A stretch of DNA of 64,000 nucleotides from Populus alba (GCF_005239225.2 NC_133297.1:11768147-11832146), one strand, 5' to 3'. Shown: positions 48,801-62,639, numbered from the stretch's first letter. Made by a program: numbers and translations. The notes: generated by a model not told the origin, from the letters alone.

Positions 48801-49440
48801 AAAGGGCAAAAAGTGATGCACATTCAATAAAAACAGTAAGATACATGGGCTAATAATCAGTATTTTTTTAATATATTGTCAGAATTTTTTTATTAATATT
48901 TTGAGAAGATAATATATGCATGTTAGGTCCAATCTCATTCCTAAAAATATTTTAAATTCTAATTGTGATGCAAGTGCAAAGAAGTACCCATAAATGTGAA
49001 AGGCACAATTTTCGCTTGAGCAACGAATGTTGCTGTCTTTGGAAAACGACGGCGATGGATGCCCGCAGTCCAAAACCATAATTTTAAGTATTGTAGTCCG
49101 TCCCCATTTCCTGTCGCCTCAAAACAAAGGCCCACGGCCATGTTGCGTCGACCCCACCACCACCTCCTCCTCCTCCTCCCTCCTTTTTATCATTCGTGTT
49201 TTCTGGTTTTGTTTGCTCATATACTTTGAAGTAAACTTGATGCTGTGACACTCAGGAGCCTACATACAAATCCCTCAATTTGTTATTATTATTAATTAAC
49301 ATATGCTAAAATGTATGTCTTGGTATTTCAATGTAGTAAGCCTTTTACAATTAGGTCCTTAAAAAGTTTTTGTTTTCAATGTTATTTTATTACAATTAGA
49401 TTAGACTTCATGATTTTATTTTAATTTAAATTTTCATAGA
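45830..49440. other. Intergenic: EEP promoter side, AT-rich repeats
   Basis: No gene is supportable. A short GC-richer patch lies at 46260-46560. MITE-like AT-rich copies lie at about 47105-47200, 47385-47510 and 47600-47770, and an A run at 48780-48802. Confidence 0.5.
47105..47770. repeat. Several AT-rich MITE-like copies
   Basis: At least three fragments share aaaatatattaaaataatattttt-type runs and the ...gtcaaaacaaacc or caaacattatcc style end. Boundaries are approximate because of the low complexity. Confidence 0.45.
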
Positions 49441-50440
49441 TTTATCTTAATCTATAACCTGAGTTTTATAGGATAATCTGGTTATTTTTTTAATTGATTC
49501 GTTTTTTCTCAACACCATCAACATTGTGTTGATTGAGACTTTGACTTTGTATTTTTATTTATTTGTTTCTATTTTGAGGTTATAACGGTCTTTATGACTC
49601 AAGTTACAAGTTTTGTGAGGTAGCAGGCTGACTTATGTTTTTTGAGTCCTTTTTTAATTGATTTTTTTTTTATTTCATCATTCAACATTGAATTGATTGA
49701 AAATTCAACTTTATTTTTTTTCTTTTATATTGAGCTATCTCAGTCTCATGATTTGGGTTTAGCAAGTTAACCCGGGTTTGACTTAGATTTTTTTTAATTG
49801 ACTTTTTTCAATTTAATCCTCTTAACAATGGGTTAAATTAAGAATTACGCTTCATAAATTGTTTTTTAATTTTTTTTATATGAGGTTATCAAGGTCTCAT
49901 GATCCGAGTTAGCCCATTTGCCTCTAGTTTTTTTTTTATTATATATATATAATATATATGTATAATTAATTTTATTTTTTCAATTTCATCTTTTAATGTT
50001 GGAATGTTTGAGAATTAAGTTTTATAATTTATTTTGGTTTGCTTTTTTTAAAAGGGTATCTTGATCTCATAACTTGAGTCACGAGTTTGGTCGATTAATT
50101 TGAGTGGTTTTTTCATGTCTTTTTTTAATTGATTTAATAATTTCATTATTCAACATTAAGTTGACTGAGAATTGAGCTTTATAAATTGTTTTATTTTTTT
50201 TATACAATTATCTCAGTTCTCATAACTAAGGCTTAGTAGGTTTAACTCAGATTGACTCGAATCATTTTTTTAATTGAATTTTATTTTTTAATTTTATCTT
50301 TTAATATTAAGTTGATTGAGAATTAGAGACTCAATAATTTTTTTTTATTTGCTTTCTACAATGTTATTAGGGTCGTATGACTCAAGTTGAAGATTTGATA
50401 GATTAATCCAAGTCAATCTAAGTAAATTCAATGCGTTGTC
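49440..50440. repeat. Degenerate satellite-like tandem array, about 6 units
   Basis: The motif gaggttat...ggtctcatgactc.agtt followed by a gggtttgactt-like segment, tttttaattgattttt and ttcaacattgaattgattgaga recurs near 49575, 49729, 49883, 50058, 50201 and 50361. The spacing is about 145-175 bp. Units are strongly diverged. The period suits a plant satellite, but I cannot name the family. Confidence 0.65.
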
Positions 50441-50939
50441 TTTATATGTTTTTAAAAGATAACATCTAGTATAATTTATCTTTAAATCCATGAGATTAGT
50501 TATATCATATCAATTTAATCTCTATATAATTTATTTATTTTTTAATGTAAACAACATTTTTTGAATTTTTTTCTTACATTCAACCAAAAATCATCTAGTA
50601 TCATACTATACATAAATAGAGTGTGCTCTTGGCAATTCCTTCATTCCTTTCCTGTTGTTTCAATTCAAGTCTTCACTAAATTAGATTAGTTTGATGTCAA
50701 TTTCACAAACTTTATTTTGCTAAACGTAGAGACTCATTTCATGCCTTAAATAATCAACTCTTGAACATATGACCACAAATTTTTAAACCCAACTCTCTGG
50801 GTTCTCGGATAATGGGTTCAATTTTTTATTTTATATCAAAAAAAAAAGTAAAAATAACATAATTTTTTTAAAAGTAGACTTAGAAGCTAATGATTCTTAA
50901 ATCTTATCCTTAACTAGTAATTAGAAGATTGAAACAATA

Positions 50940-51250
50940 GCTTTGAAACCTAGCTGGGCCCGATTTAGGTCAACTCGGAACCTAATCGATCCGGGGCTAG
51001 AACTGGGTCAGGGTTTAAAGAAAAAAAAAAGAAAAATTTGGTATGACCCGGAGATCCGACCAAGATCCGGCCACAAACTCGTTGATTTTTATTTATTTTT
51101 ATTTGTTTTTTTATCAAAACAATATCATTTTAATTTTTAAATTTTTATTAAAAAAATTAATCCTAATAACCCGATTAAAATCAGAACCATAGACTAGGCC
51201 AACTACATGACCGGGTAAATTTAGATAGAAAACAACTACCAAGCTCGAGA
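50940..51250. repeat. Possible dispersed repeat rich in gacccgg motifs
   Basis: Segments such as gatccggggctagaactgggtcaggg, atgacccggagatccgacc and ataacccgatt recur in a way often seen in Populus repeats with ggtcacccgggt-type motifs. No coding capacity. Confidence 0.35.
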
Positions 51251-51446
51251 AAAAGCCCTAATTATATCCTAACACCCCCACTAACCAATCGGGCATTACG
51301 GACTTATTTTCCTTTTCCCATGAGGAATGCTGTAACATATGCTCCATTAGTCTAACAACGTGGTTAGACTTGCATATAACTCAGCACACAATATAAAACA
51401 CAAGCAATTTCCAAGCTTTGTCTTTGATTTATTCTTGTTTCTGCTC

Positions 51447-51946
51447 NNNNNNNNNNNNNNNNNNNNNNNNNNNNNNNNNNNNNNNNNNNNNNNNNNNNNN
51501 NNNNNNNNNNNNNNNNNNNNNNNNNNNNNNNNNNNNNNNNNNNNNNNNNNNNNNNNNNNNNNNNNNNNNNNNNNNNNNNNNNNNNNNNNNNNNNNNNNNN
51601 NNNNNNNNNNNNNNNNNNNNNNNNNNNNNNNNNNNNNNNNNNNNNNNNNNNNNNNNNNNNNNNNNNNNNNNNNNNNNNNNNNNNNNNNNNNNNNNNNNNN
51701 NNNNNNNNNNNNNNNNNNNNNNNNNNNNNNNNNNNNNNNNNNNNNNNNNNNNNNNNNNNNNNNNNNNNNNNNNNNNNNNNNNNNNNNNNNNNNNNNNNNN
51801 NNNNNNNNNNNNNNNNNNNNNNNNNNNNNNNNNNNNNNNNNNNNNNNNNNNNNNNNNNNNNNNNNNNNNNNNNNNNNNNNNNNNNNNNNNNNNNNNNNNN
51901 NNNNNNNNNNNNNNNNNNNNNNNNNNNNNNNNNNNNNNNNNNNNNN
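51447..51946. other. Assembly gap (500 N)
   Basis: Exactly 500 N, as in the first gap. It lies just upstream of the first visible callose synthase exon and may hide more than 500 bp. Confidence 0.98.
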
Positions 51947-52790
51947 TGGAATATATACACATGAAACGAAGATATTCAGCATAAAAAGCATTGAATTGTC
52001 ATGAATAAGTTTAGGAGGAACTCTGAAGTCTTTTGCCGCCACCTAAAAGGGTGTTCCCTCCTTGTTTCACAGCACTGCCACATATATTTTGTGCTTCTCA
52101 AATTAAAGAACAGTTTGCATGCAGTGTAGAGTGTAGGGTTGGGAGTTGAGGGATAGAAACTTGACTTCCTGAAATTTACATTATTTGGAACACCCTTTGA
52201 ATGCAGTTGCCATGTGAGATATTTTAAATTGCTCCAAGGATCAAACTCTTAGTTACATGGGCTAATACGAGAGCAAGAAATACAAAATTCCTGAGAGAGA
52301 GGGTATTAAAGCTTATGTATTATTCATAGGAGAGACACAGTTTCTGAATTTTCTTCATTTGTTCCAGAAACAGATAACCCTACTATGGGAAAGTAGGGTG
52401 AAAGTGCTATACTTTTCTGGCCTTATCTCGTATGATTGAAATATTTTGCCACTAGCAGATAAGAAATTCTTAGATGCTGACTACCATTCTAATAGTGAGA
52501 AGGAATACAACTTCCTTTTACATTTCTCAGGAACCTTTACCTTAATAATAAAAAATATGATATTTTTTAACAAAAAAAAGTGCCAAAAACAAGCTGGTAA
52601 AATCCTATACTTATCCATGATTGCACTTCTCGTGAATTTTTGCAGAAACTATACTATGTGGCAAAATAGAAAAAGAGATTCTATATTTGTCCATTTTATA
52701 GGTTATTTACTTTTTATGTGGACGTGTTTTCTTTGTTGATTTGTTAAATTCATTCTGCTTATAACCTCTATCCTGCATATTTGTGAATAG
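51947..52790. other. No exon recognised before callose synthase
   Basis: About 840 bp after the gap with no callose synthase exon that I can recognise. It is probably intron, because it ends in a good acceptor (gtgaatag) at 52790. Confidence 0.5.
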
Positions 52791-55700
52791 ATACTGCCTC
52801 TAGTTGAACCAACAAAGTTGATTATGGAGATTACTGTTGATAACTATCAATGGCATGAATTCTTTCCTCGACGTAATACTTCACCCTTTTCAATGACTAT
52901 TTGTACTTGTTTCATCATATGACTATTTATACTTGTTTCATTATGAAGCTGTAACTAAGTCATGTTTTGAAACTGTTGTAGTTACGTATAACATTGGTGT
53001 TGTTATCTCAATATGGGCCCCTGTTATTCTGGTAAGTGGACTGAATAAGAGGTTTAATTAGGAAAGAGAAACTTCATAGCATTATGTTACATTACAAACT
53101 TTTTCAATAAGGTAAATTCTGTTATTGTGTTAGGTTTATTTTTTGGATGCCACCAAATATGGTATGCCATATTTTCTACACTTGTTGGTGGGATTCAAGG
53201 AGCATTTAACCATTTTGGGTGAGGTTAGTGGTCTTTTTTTTCTCCTATAATGATATATTAGCAATCATAAAACCAACATTGTTTTAATTGTTATAAGAGA
53301 TTTGAAATCCTAGTTCATATTTGATTTTGGAAATTATCACTTTACAAATGGCGGTTTTGATCGTGCATTACACTTGTAACTTTTGATTTTCCAGATAAGG
53401 ACACTAGGGATGTTAAGGTCCAGATTTGAATCCGTGCCTTCAGCTTTCAGTCGCCATCTTGTGCCATCGTCAGATGAGAATGTTTCAGGGAACCTTGAGA
53501 CGGTAGCAATTCTAACAAATCTATGTAGTAGTTTGCTTATCTGCGCTGGCTGTTTGATATATGTATCTTCTTTTTTTCATGATGTTCCTTTTGGATGCAT
53601 TTTGTTCCAAATACGAAAGCAGCAATATTATTTTGGTCTTCCAACTTATTTTATACATCAATCAATTGGATCTTTCTCCTTTGTCTTTGGCTAAATTGAC
53701 AGTTCTCTTCATGTCAGGTTGAGCAATACGAAAGAAAAAATATTGCAAATTTTTCACATGTGTGGAATGAGTTCATATTATTCCTTGAGAACAGAAGATC
53801 TGATCAGCAATCAGTTGAGACTCTTCTTGCTAAATAATTATTCAATATGTCAAGTGCATCATATTCTATAGTTGTAAGGTTTTAATTTACTTCACTGTTC
53901 AGTGAAAGAGACTTGCTGCTTGTGCCGTATTCTTCAAGTGATGTCTCTGTCGTGCAGTTGGCCTCCTTTTTTGCTTGCTAGCAAGGTAATACCTTCTTGT
54001 CATTGTTATTCTTAATGTTTGTACTCAATGCAAATCCAATTCCAATTTATTTCCATGTGTTGATTGACACATGACAGATTCCTATAGCATTGGACATGGC
54101 AAAAAAGATTTCAAGGGGAAGGAGGACGCTGAGTTGTATAAGAAGATGGATGATTATATGCAATCAAGCAGTAACTGAGTGTTATGAGTCATTGAGGGAC
54201 ATAATATATGGCCTTCTGGAAGATGGTACAGATAAGAATGTAAGAAAGCATCTGTCTAGTGAGCTTGAGTTCTCGCGAGTAATATTAGATGAATATGGCC
54301 ATATATGATTGATTATTTATCCCTTTTTTTTTTATTTATTTTCTAAATTAGGATTGTAAGGCAGATATGTTATGAAGTAGACGTGAGCATACAACAACAT
54401 CGGTTTTTGAATGAATTCCGGATGAGTGGATTGCCTTTGCTTAGTGAATATCTGGAGAGATTTCTAAAATTCTTGGTAATGTGCTTTCTCTATGCTTTCA
54501 TTTTTTTTTTTTTTTTCTTTAAGTTCTGTGCATTTTAGCTTGTAACTTGTCATTGTGGCCTGCACATGCTCATATTTGAGTGCTCACACTAGAATCTTTT
54601 TGACAGCTAGGTGATCATGAAGATGCTGACATGTACAAATCTCAAGATAATTAATGCTCTCCAGTCTATTATAGAAGTTATCACTCAAGATATCATGAAG
54701 CATGGCCATGAGTAAGCTCTGAATGATAACTAATTTACTGGGGATGTCAAAATGGTTGTGACAGACTGAACTGTGATTACTAAACGTTTAGATACATATC
54801 CCTGCAGAATCCTGGAAAGAGCTCACACTAACACCACAGGGGATCAAAGTAGTGTAAGAGAACAGAGGTTTGGAAGGATAAATATAGACCGTACAAATAA
54901 CAAGTACTGGACGGATAAGGTTTTCCTCGCACTTGCGTATTTTTTTTTACAAATGTCATGTTATGATTTTCACATATACATCTTTAATTTTCTTACTATT
55001 TTATATTTCTCCCGTAGGTCATTAGGCTCCATTTACTTTTGACTACCAAGGAATCTGCCATAAATGTGCCCTCGAACTTGGATGCTCGTCGCCGAATAAC
55101 TTTCTTTGCAAATTCCTTATTCATGAACATGCCGAAGGCTCCAAAAGTCCGAGACATGTTCTCTTTTAGGTGAGTGATTGAAACAATGTGAAACTTGTAA
55201 GCAAAAAATGTTATAGATGGGAGTAGCTTTTTGTCTATAGTTTCATCATGGCAACAACAAGTTCTAAATAAATCATTTTCAACAATGTTCATGGCTTTTT
55301 GCCACAATCAGGTCAGAAATGAAGAAATGGTACCATTCTCATGCAAACATGATATTGATTGTGTTAATAAGGATTACACAGTTTCTTCTCTCATTCACTA
55401 TCTTTATAAATGGTCATATGCTTCTATACTCCTCATTTTCTTCCGTATAGATGATCATTCATTGGTCATAAATAGAAGGTTACTTATTTTCATTCTTTTC
55501 TGCTCTGACTTTAGATGTATTTTTTGATATTATTAGTGTTTTGACTCCGTATTACAAAGAAGATGTTCTTTATTCTGATGACGAACTTCACAAGGAAAAT
55601 GAAGATGGGATAACAATTTTGTTCTACCTAAAGACCATATATCGTGGTGAGTGAGTTTTGCACCAGTTCCTGCATCACACTTTTGGTCTTTTATAATGGG

Positions 55701-58700
55701 GTTAACTTATCAAGCACAAATGACTACAAAACAGATGAATGGAAAAATTTTGAGGAACGCACAAATACATGTTCTTCCAAAGAGAAGATGGAGCTTACTC
55801 GTCACTGGGTATCCTACAGGGGGCAGACCCTTGCTAGAACAGGTTTGAATAGTGAAGATTTTTGCAGCTGTACTTACCAACTTCATTTCTGGATGTTGAC
55901 TAGGCTATCATGTAACCACTCATATTTATTTCTCAAAAAAATTTCCAGTGAGAGGGATGATGTACTATAGGCAAGCCCTAGAACTTCAGTGCTTATTGGA
56001 ATTTGCAGGAGACCATGGTTTGTGATTTCTTAACATATATACACATTATGATTTCTGAAATTTAGCATTTGATTCCATTGCCTCTAATGATTCATTCTCT
56101 TTTTGATAAACTAATCACCGTTTTGCTTTGCAGCTCTTTCGAGGGCCTTCCGTACCTTGGAACATGAGCAGGAACAGAAAGCTTACTTTGATCATGCACA
56201 AGCACTGGCGGATTTGAAGTTCACCTATGTTGTTTCTTGTCAGGTGTATGGAGCTCAGAAAAAATCCACTGAAGCCCGGGACCGAAGTTGTTACAGTAAT
56301 ATTCTGAATCTAATGCTAACGTAAGTTAAAATTATGTCTCTATGCGTTACATGAAGTTCTCCATTTAAATGCAAAAGGTTGATGGAATCCTTAATTTAAT
56401 AACATTATTGCAGGAATCCTTCGCTACGTATTGCTTACATCGACGAGAGAGAGGTGACAGTGAATGGAAAATCTCAAAAATTGTATTACTCTGTTCTCGT
56501 CAAAGGAGGTGATAAGTTTGATGAGGTATGGGACTGATTCCTTGTTTGGTGTAGAATTTAAGTGTTGCTGGATTTCTATGATAAAAATTTAGTAGATTAA
56601 TTGGTCACTTCCAGTTAAATTTATCACATTTCAAATTGCAATTAAGGTTTGGAAATTGCAGAGTAATGTTCTGGAAAAAATCTAGTTAGTGTCTGCAAGA
56701 TAATCCTATGAAGTACTTTGTTATCTGCAGATGTAAATAAATTATGCTGTAAAGGACTATTTTTTAAGGAACAATTACATTTATGCGATGTTCCCCAACT
56801 GCTTAGGTTAGCACCTTCATTCATTTTCTGAGAATGAGGAAAATGTCCTGCCTTTGCGGTCTCAAGAAAATTTTTGAGAGTAGTTGATTGTTAATGCTGC
56901 TCCAGTATTACAAGCTTCTTTTGCCATTTTTTTTCAATCTGAAACATGTTCTCTTATATGTCGTTCTTGTTACATTGCTAGGAAATCTACCGAATCAAGC
57001 TTCCAGGTCCTCCAACAGATATCGGTGAAGGAAAACCTGAGAATCAAAATCATGCCATTATCTTTACTCGTGGAGAAGCCTTACAGACTATAGACATGAA
57101 TCAGGTGGTTAACTTTTTCTTTATCCTTTCATTTGTAAATTACATCACATAGTAATTCACTAAACTTTCCCTTTGTTTTCAGGACAATTACTTTGAAGAA
57201 GCTTTTAAAATGAGGAATGTGTTGGAGGAGCTTAAAAAATCTCACCGTAGGAAACAAAACCCTACGATTTTGGGTGTCAGGGAGCATATATTTACTGGAA
57301 GGTCAGCCTTACCATTTAATGGTTGTGCTAACACATGTTAGCATGCAAGAGAATTATGCTGTAGAACAATGCTGATTTTGACAGTATAAATCCTTATATT
57401 TCTTCCCTTTCATTTGACAGTGTTTCATCACTTGCTTGGTTCATGTCCAATCAGGAGACCAGCTTTGTGACTATTGGCCAACGTGTGTTAGCTAGTCCTC
57501 TAAGGTAAGCCTAATTTTAGCCAGCGATCAATGAATAGTATTATATACAATTTACAATTTGAATGCTCTTTCCATCTGTTAAAATCTGTATCTGCGTACC
57601 TTTCTATTTTTTTCCTTTTAATTCTCAAACATGGGATGAAAAAATTTCAAACCTCAGACAGATGATATTTCACTGCTTGAGGAAAATAAAATTCAAAATC
57701 ACAAATCGCTCCTGGTAATCTCCCAAAAAACGGCCATCTTATGTGTAAATCACCACTTGACAGGTTCTCCCTTTTCCTCAAAACAGACTTGTTTTGCTCA
57801 TTGACCAGTACAAGTTATCTGAATCAACTTAACAATGACCTTTGATCCAGGTTGAAAGTATTAAGAGACCACATGATTTTAAAAAATTACTTACAGAAAA
57901 GAGGACTCTAAAACTCTTTCAAATATAGGAAAAATTGCAAGCTTCAAATTATTTAGACACCTTGTGATGATTATTTGCTTGTCTCTAATGTCTTGAAATC
58001 AAAATGTCAAATAATTCGTCTGTCTTGAATTCTTCATTTTGCCTAGACATGAATTCAATTAGTCCAACAGTTCTTTAATGAAGAGGTTCGATCCTTTTAG
58101 AACAGAACAACTCAAATTTTACAGGAGCATGTTATTTTTTGTACTTTTGGATGAAAATGGTGTCTTCTCTCTTGCTCGTGTCATAACAAACTATTTGGAG
58201 CGCCTCGTTTCCATTAACATGCAATGTTGTATTTTGCAGTTCTATAGCATTTTTGTTGTTTTTGACGTACAATGTTGCATGTTGCTCTAATTAAAATATT
58301 CTGTCTCAGGCTCAAAAATCTAATTTAATTTTGTTCTATTACCACCAATTTAAGATTCTAACAAATGTTGTCTAACTTCATAGGGTACGATTCCATTACG
58401 GCCATCCTGATATATTTGACAGAATATTCCACATAACAAGGGGTGGCATAAGCAAAGCTTCAAAAATAATAAATTTAAGCGAGGATATATTTGCAGGTAA
58501 TTTTATATGGGTTTGAGCACTATCGCCATTAGATATAATTATCGTGTGATGATTAAGCATTCGGATGTCTTCAGGATACAACACAACCCTACGTGGGGGA
58601 TATGTAACGCATCATGAATATATCCAAGTAGGGAAAGGGCGTGATGTGGGGATGAATCAGATATCATCTTTTGAGGCAAAGGTTGCAAATGGAAATGGAG

Positions 58701-61278
58701 AGCAGACACTTAGCCGTGATGTTTATCGACTGGGGCGCCGTTTTGACTTCTATAGGATGCTCTCATTCTACTATACGACAGTTGGTTTCTATTTCAGTAG
58801 CATGGTATGTTGATCCTTATTTCACTGTCTTTGTGCCGAACAAAAGTCTAAGTTTCTTGCTTCCTTTTATAGTCTTCTTGACTACTACCGGTGGCATCTC
58901 TTTTTCTTTAAGTTTTCTGAGTTATGGTGGTTTGTTGGTCTCCTTGAGGAGTTCCAAATCTGGAGCTTCAAGGTGATTTCATCCCCTTCATTACTTCTGT
59001 TTTAGGAAATGCCCTTATCTTCCTCCCTGTTTATGTTTTTTTTTTTTTTTTTTCAATTTAAAAAAGAAATGGATAACATAACTCTAACTAGGCTCCCCAG
59101 TAAATGTAGCTCAGATTATTCTTATCTACATATTCCAAGCTGCTTATTGAGGACGGAGCGTCATTTATGCTGGTATCAAAATATAAATTATTAAACATTA
59201 AGAATAAGATCAGTTTGTTTCAGATGGGGCCCTATGCTTCAGTCCTCTGTGGTGACCAATATTACGTGGTGATGGTTTCTCAATTATTTCCTGCATTAAT
59301 GAGGTACTAAAAAAAAGAGACCCCAGTTTTATGGAATTCAAAAGCCATTAGGTGATTCAGGTCACTTGGCCAGCTTGTTACTTGTGAAGCCATTTTGATA
59401 TTCCTACCTTGATTTACTTCAAGTTCTATTATAACTGCATGGAATGGAAAGTGTGTGTTATAGTTTGATTTGGTATGTTTTTGTCGTTTCAGGTAACTGT
59501 GATTACCGTATATGTGTTCCTATATGGACGCATATACATGGTACTGAGTGGATTAGATAGGGAGATTCTTAATGACCCGAGCATAAGTGAGAGCAAGGTC
59601 CTTGAACAGGCTATGGCTCCTCAATCCATTTTTCAGCTAGGCTTTTTTCTAGTGCTGCCCATGGTTATGGAAATTGGCTTGGAGAAAGGGTTCCGCACTG
59701 CTCTAGGTGATTTTGTCATTATGCAGCTACAGCTTGCATCTGTGTTCTTCACATTCCAGCTTGGAACCAAATCACATTATTTCGGAAGAACAATTCTTCA
59801 TGGTGGTTCCAAATATCGAGCCACTGGGCGTGGCTTTGTTGTTTTCCATGCGAAGTTTGCAGAAAACTACAGGCTATACTCACGAAGTCACTTTGTTAAG
59901 GGATTGGAATTATTTATACTGCTGATCGTGTATGAAGTTTACGGGGCATCATATCGCAGTTCAAGTCTTTTTATGTTCATCACATTATCCATGTGGTTCA
60001 TGGTTGGATCCTGGTTGTTTGCTCCATTTGTGTTCAACCCATCTGGATTTGACTGGCAAAAAACAGTGGATGATTGGACGGATTGGAAACGGTGGATGGG
60101 CAATCGTGGTGGTATAGGAATTCCTCCTGATAAAAGCTGGGAATCATGGTGGGCTGGGGAACATGAACATCTCAAACACACAAATTTCAGGGGATGGTTG
60201 CTTGAAATAATCCTTGCATTTCGCTTCTTTATCTACCAATATGGCATTGTCTACCACCTTGATATATCCCATCACAGTAAAAGTTTGCTGGTACAATCCA
60301 TATTTGAGTGATGTTTTGTTATTTGTTGGCCTATAACTTTGTGGTTGATTTCTGCTACCATAAACTAACCTCTCTACTATAAACTTAAAATCTTCATTGC
60401 AGGTTTACGGACTTTCGTGGATAGTTATGATTACTGCTCTTTTAGTCCTCAAGGTATGTGGCATGCCAATGGAACTCATGTAGAAAGTAAATGTGATTAG
60501 GAGGAGCTTGAATAAAAAAAAACCTAGCATTGTATTCGAAAACTAGCAAATCAGCATTTTAACCTTATAACTTGACCATTTGAATGAAGAATGTAGCGGT
60601 GTTCTCTAGTAAACTAATCTCAAGTAAGTTTGTGTCTATACCATATTTCTGAACTTAGCCTACTGCTGTTTGTGCTTCAAACGTTGCTCTCAGATGGTAT
60701 CAATGGGGAGAAGAAAATTCCGTACAGACTTTCAGCTCATGTTCAGGATTCTCAAGGCACTCCTCTTTCTCGGCTTCATGTCAGTCATGACTGTTCTCTT
60801 CGTAGTTTGTGGTCTCACAGTACAAGATCTATTCGCTGCCATCCTCGCGTTCATGCCCACAGGGTGGGCCCTTCTTCTTGTAAGTAAACAAATTTTGTTC
60901 AAAATGTGTGATTATATACTTCAAGGGTTCTCCTTCAGGTGTTCACTGCATGATTAAATCCTCTTTATGTAGATTGGACAGGCATGCATGAGCCTGTTCA
61001 AGTGGATAGGATTCTGGGATTCGATGAAGGAGCTAGCAAGGGCATACGAGTACATCATGGGCTTGTTGCTTTTCATGCCAATAGCCATCCTGTCATGGTT
61101 CTCATTTGTTTCGGAGTTCCAAACTCGCCTGCTCTTCAATCAAGCATTTAGCAGAGGCCTCCAGATCTCTATGATTCTTGCGGGAAAGAAAGATGGAAAC
61201 GATACTGTAAAGAAAGATGTGCCTGAAGCAGTAAGGAAAGAAGGCGCTGATGCAGTAAGGAAAACACCATCTAACTAG
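52791..61278 (+). CDS. Callose synthase (CALS6/7 type), N-terminus not visible
   Basis: A GT48 beta-1,3-glucan synthase that makes callose from UDP-glucose at the plasma membrane; the CALS7 clade acts in phloem sieve plates. The first visible exon (52791-52872) reads ILPLVEPTKLIMEITVDNYQWHEFFPR, which is about residue 650 of the family. Later exons include IRTLGMLRSRFESVPSAF (53396), IVRQICYEVDVSIQQHRF (54340), VIRLHLLLTTKESAINVP (55018), VRGMMYYRQALELQ (55948), LADLKFTYVVSCQVYG (56134), IYRIKLPGPPTDIGEGKPEN (56981), LRGGYVTHHEYIQVGKGRD (58575), the membrane block 59493 to about 60295, and 60402, 60695 and 60973-61278, ending in a Lys-rich tail. Between 53130 and 54710 at least five exons break frame by single-base runs (for example CATTTTGGG, CAGTTGG, TCTCAAGATAATT); from 54800 on all exons are clean. 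The missing N-terminal exons may lie in the gap. Confidence 0.88.
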
Positions 61279-61979
61279 ATCTTCTACCTTTCACTTTCAT
61301 TTTGTTTATTCTGTCCTGTATCTCAAATTAGTTGGAAGTCCAGGAAAGATGGTAATTGTTCTTACAAGATCGATTGATATGATCTTTTTTTTCTTTACGG
61401 TGTAGGAGCTTTTTAGGAAAATAAATCTTCCTTAGTTAATTTTATTTCTTCTCTTTTTGTTTTTTATTATGATCTGTGAAGCTATTTATAAGGTGCCAAT
61501 GTTACATGGAATCTTGATAGAGAGATGAATTTCTCTAATCTTATAGCTTTAAACACAATCTAGTTAATCCTATGCTGTTCACTTCTTCAGATGCAAGAAG
61601 TGAATTTTCAATTTCAATTTTTATATTAACATCTTCGTCTTTGTAATCAAATTTGTATATATCTTGATTAATTTTAAAAGTTTTAAAATTAACAATGGTT
61701 ATATAAGCCTGTAAAATCTTTATCAGTAGTAGCTAGCTGGTAAATTTTCAACATAAACAGGGGATATAAGCAAAATCTCCCATCCTGTAATATATGATCA
61801 TAAGAAATCATGCCCCACCACAGCATGACTTTTTCGGCTATGTAAATTGGGAATTTAGGACCCTCTTTATTGTTTTTTTAGTTGACAACAACACGTGTGA
61901 GTTGGGTTTTTGGGTTCTCATCTCTCAGCATTGCCCCCTTAGCAGAAAGGTGCTGAAACTCGGCAAGGGTTATACGAAT
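61279..61979. other. Callose synthase 3' UTR and intergenic
   Basis: Presumed 3' UTR to about 61500, then AT-rich sequence with no recognised feature. Confidence 0.5.
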
Positions 61980-62177
61980 TGATGGTTATATCATTTGGTA
62001 TGTACAATGCGTTCAGTATTTGCATGAGGTTCATGCATCATGTATTGAGTTCACGAGGAAATGGTTTTTATAATATTTTGATTTACAACCCCATTTTGGA
62101 ATCTCACATAGTCAAATTAATAGAATATGAAACCTTCTCAAATCATGATTTGGGTGAAATTCTTACTATTTTTTATG

Positions 62178-62370
62178 CAATTGCTACAAGATCAACATTT
62201 CCATAAACTTGGATTTTTATTGACATAAAAACATCACTTTCCATATCTTCAGATACAATCCATAAGAGTTTGTATGTTTTTTGTGCATAAACCCTTGTGA
62301 GAATTTCGCATAGTTTTAGTAGTTCTTTCGCTTTCAGAACAAATTCTCTTATTTGTGCTTCATAAAAAGC
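62178..62370 (-). pseudogene. clpP: clpP exon 3 fragment (plastid origin)
   Basis: The minus-strand translation reads [20 protein letters not shown], then [29 protein letters not shown] and NVDLVAIA followed by a stop. This matches the C-terminal part of the plastid Clp protease subunit (typical: FYEAQ, GEF, LEAEELLKLRE, VYVQRTGKPLW, SEDMERDVFMSA, VDLVAVE). The catalytic Ser and His exons are absent. Diverged and non-functional. Confidence 0.85.
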
Positions 62371-62639
62371 AGTAATCTTTCAAATTATATCTGATTAAAT
62401 CCAGGTATTGTAGACATTAATTCTCCCATTTCCATCCCCGAGCATTTTAAATTTCCCATTTATTGAAAAAAAATATCCTATTATTGAATTGTTTTTTATC
62501 CAATTATATGAATCGATCAGCACTAATGGAATTGTTGTTCTATTTACAAAATCACATAAAAATTTATCTAATTCCTTATATGAATATGAAATGTCTAAAA
62601 TACGTATGAATGGAGGAATAAAGAGAACTTTGATTTTCT

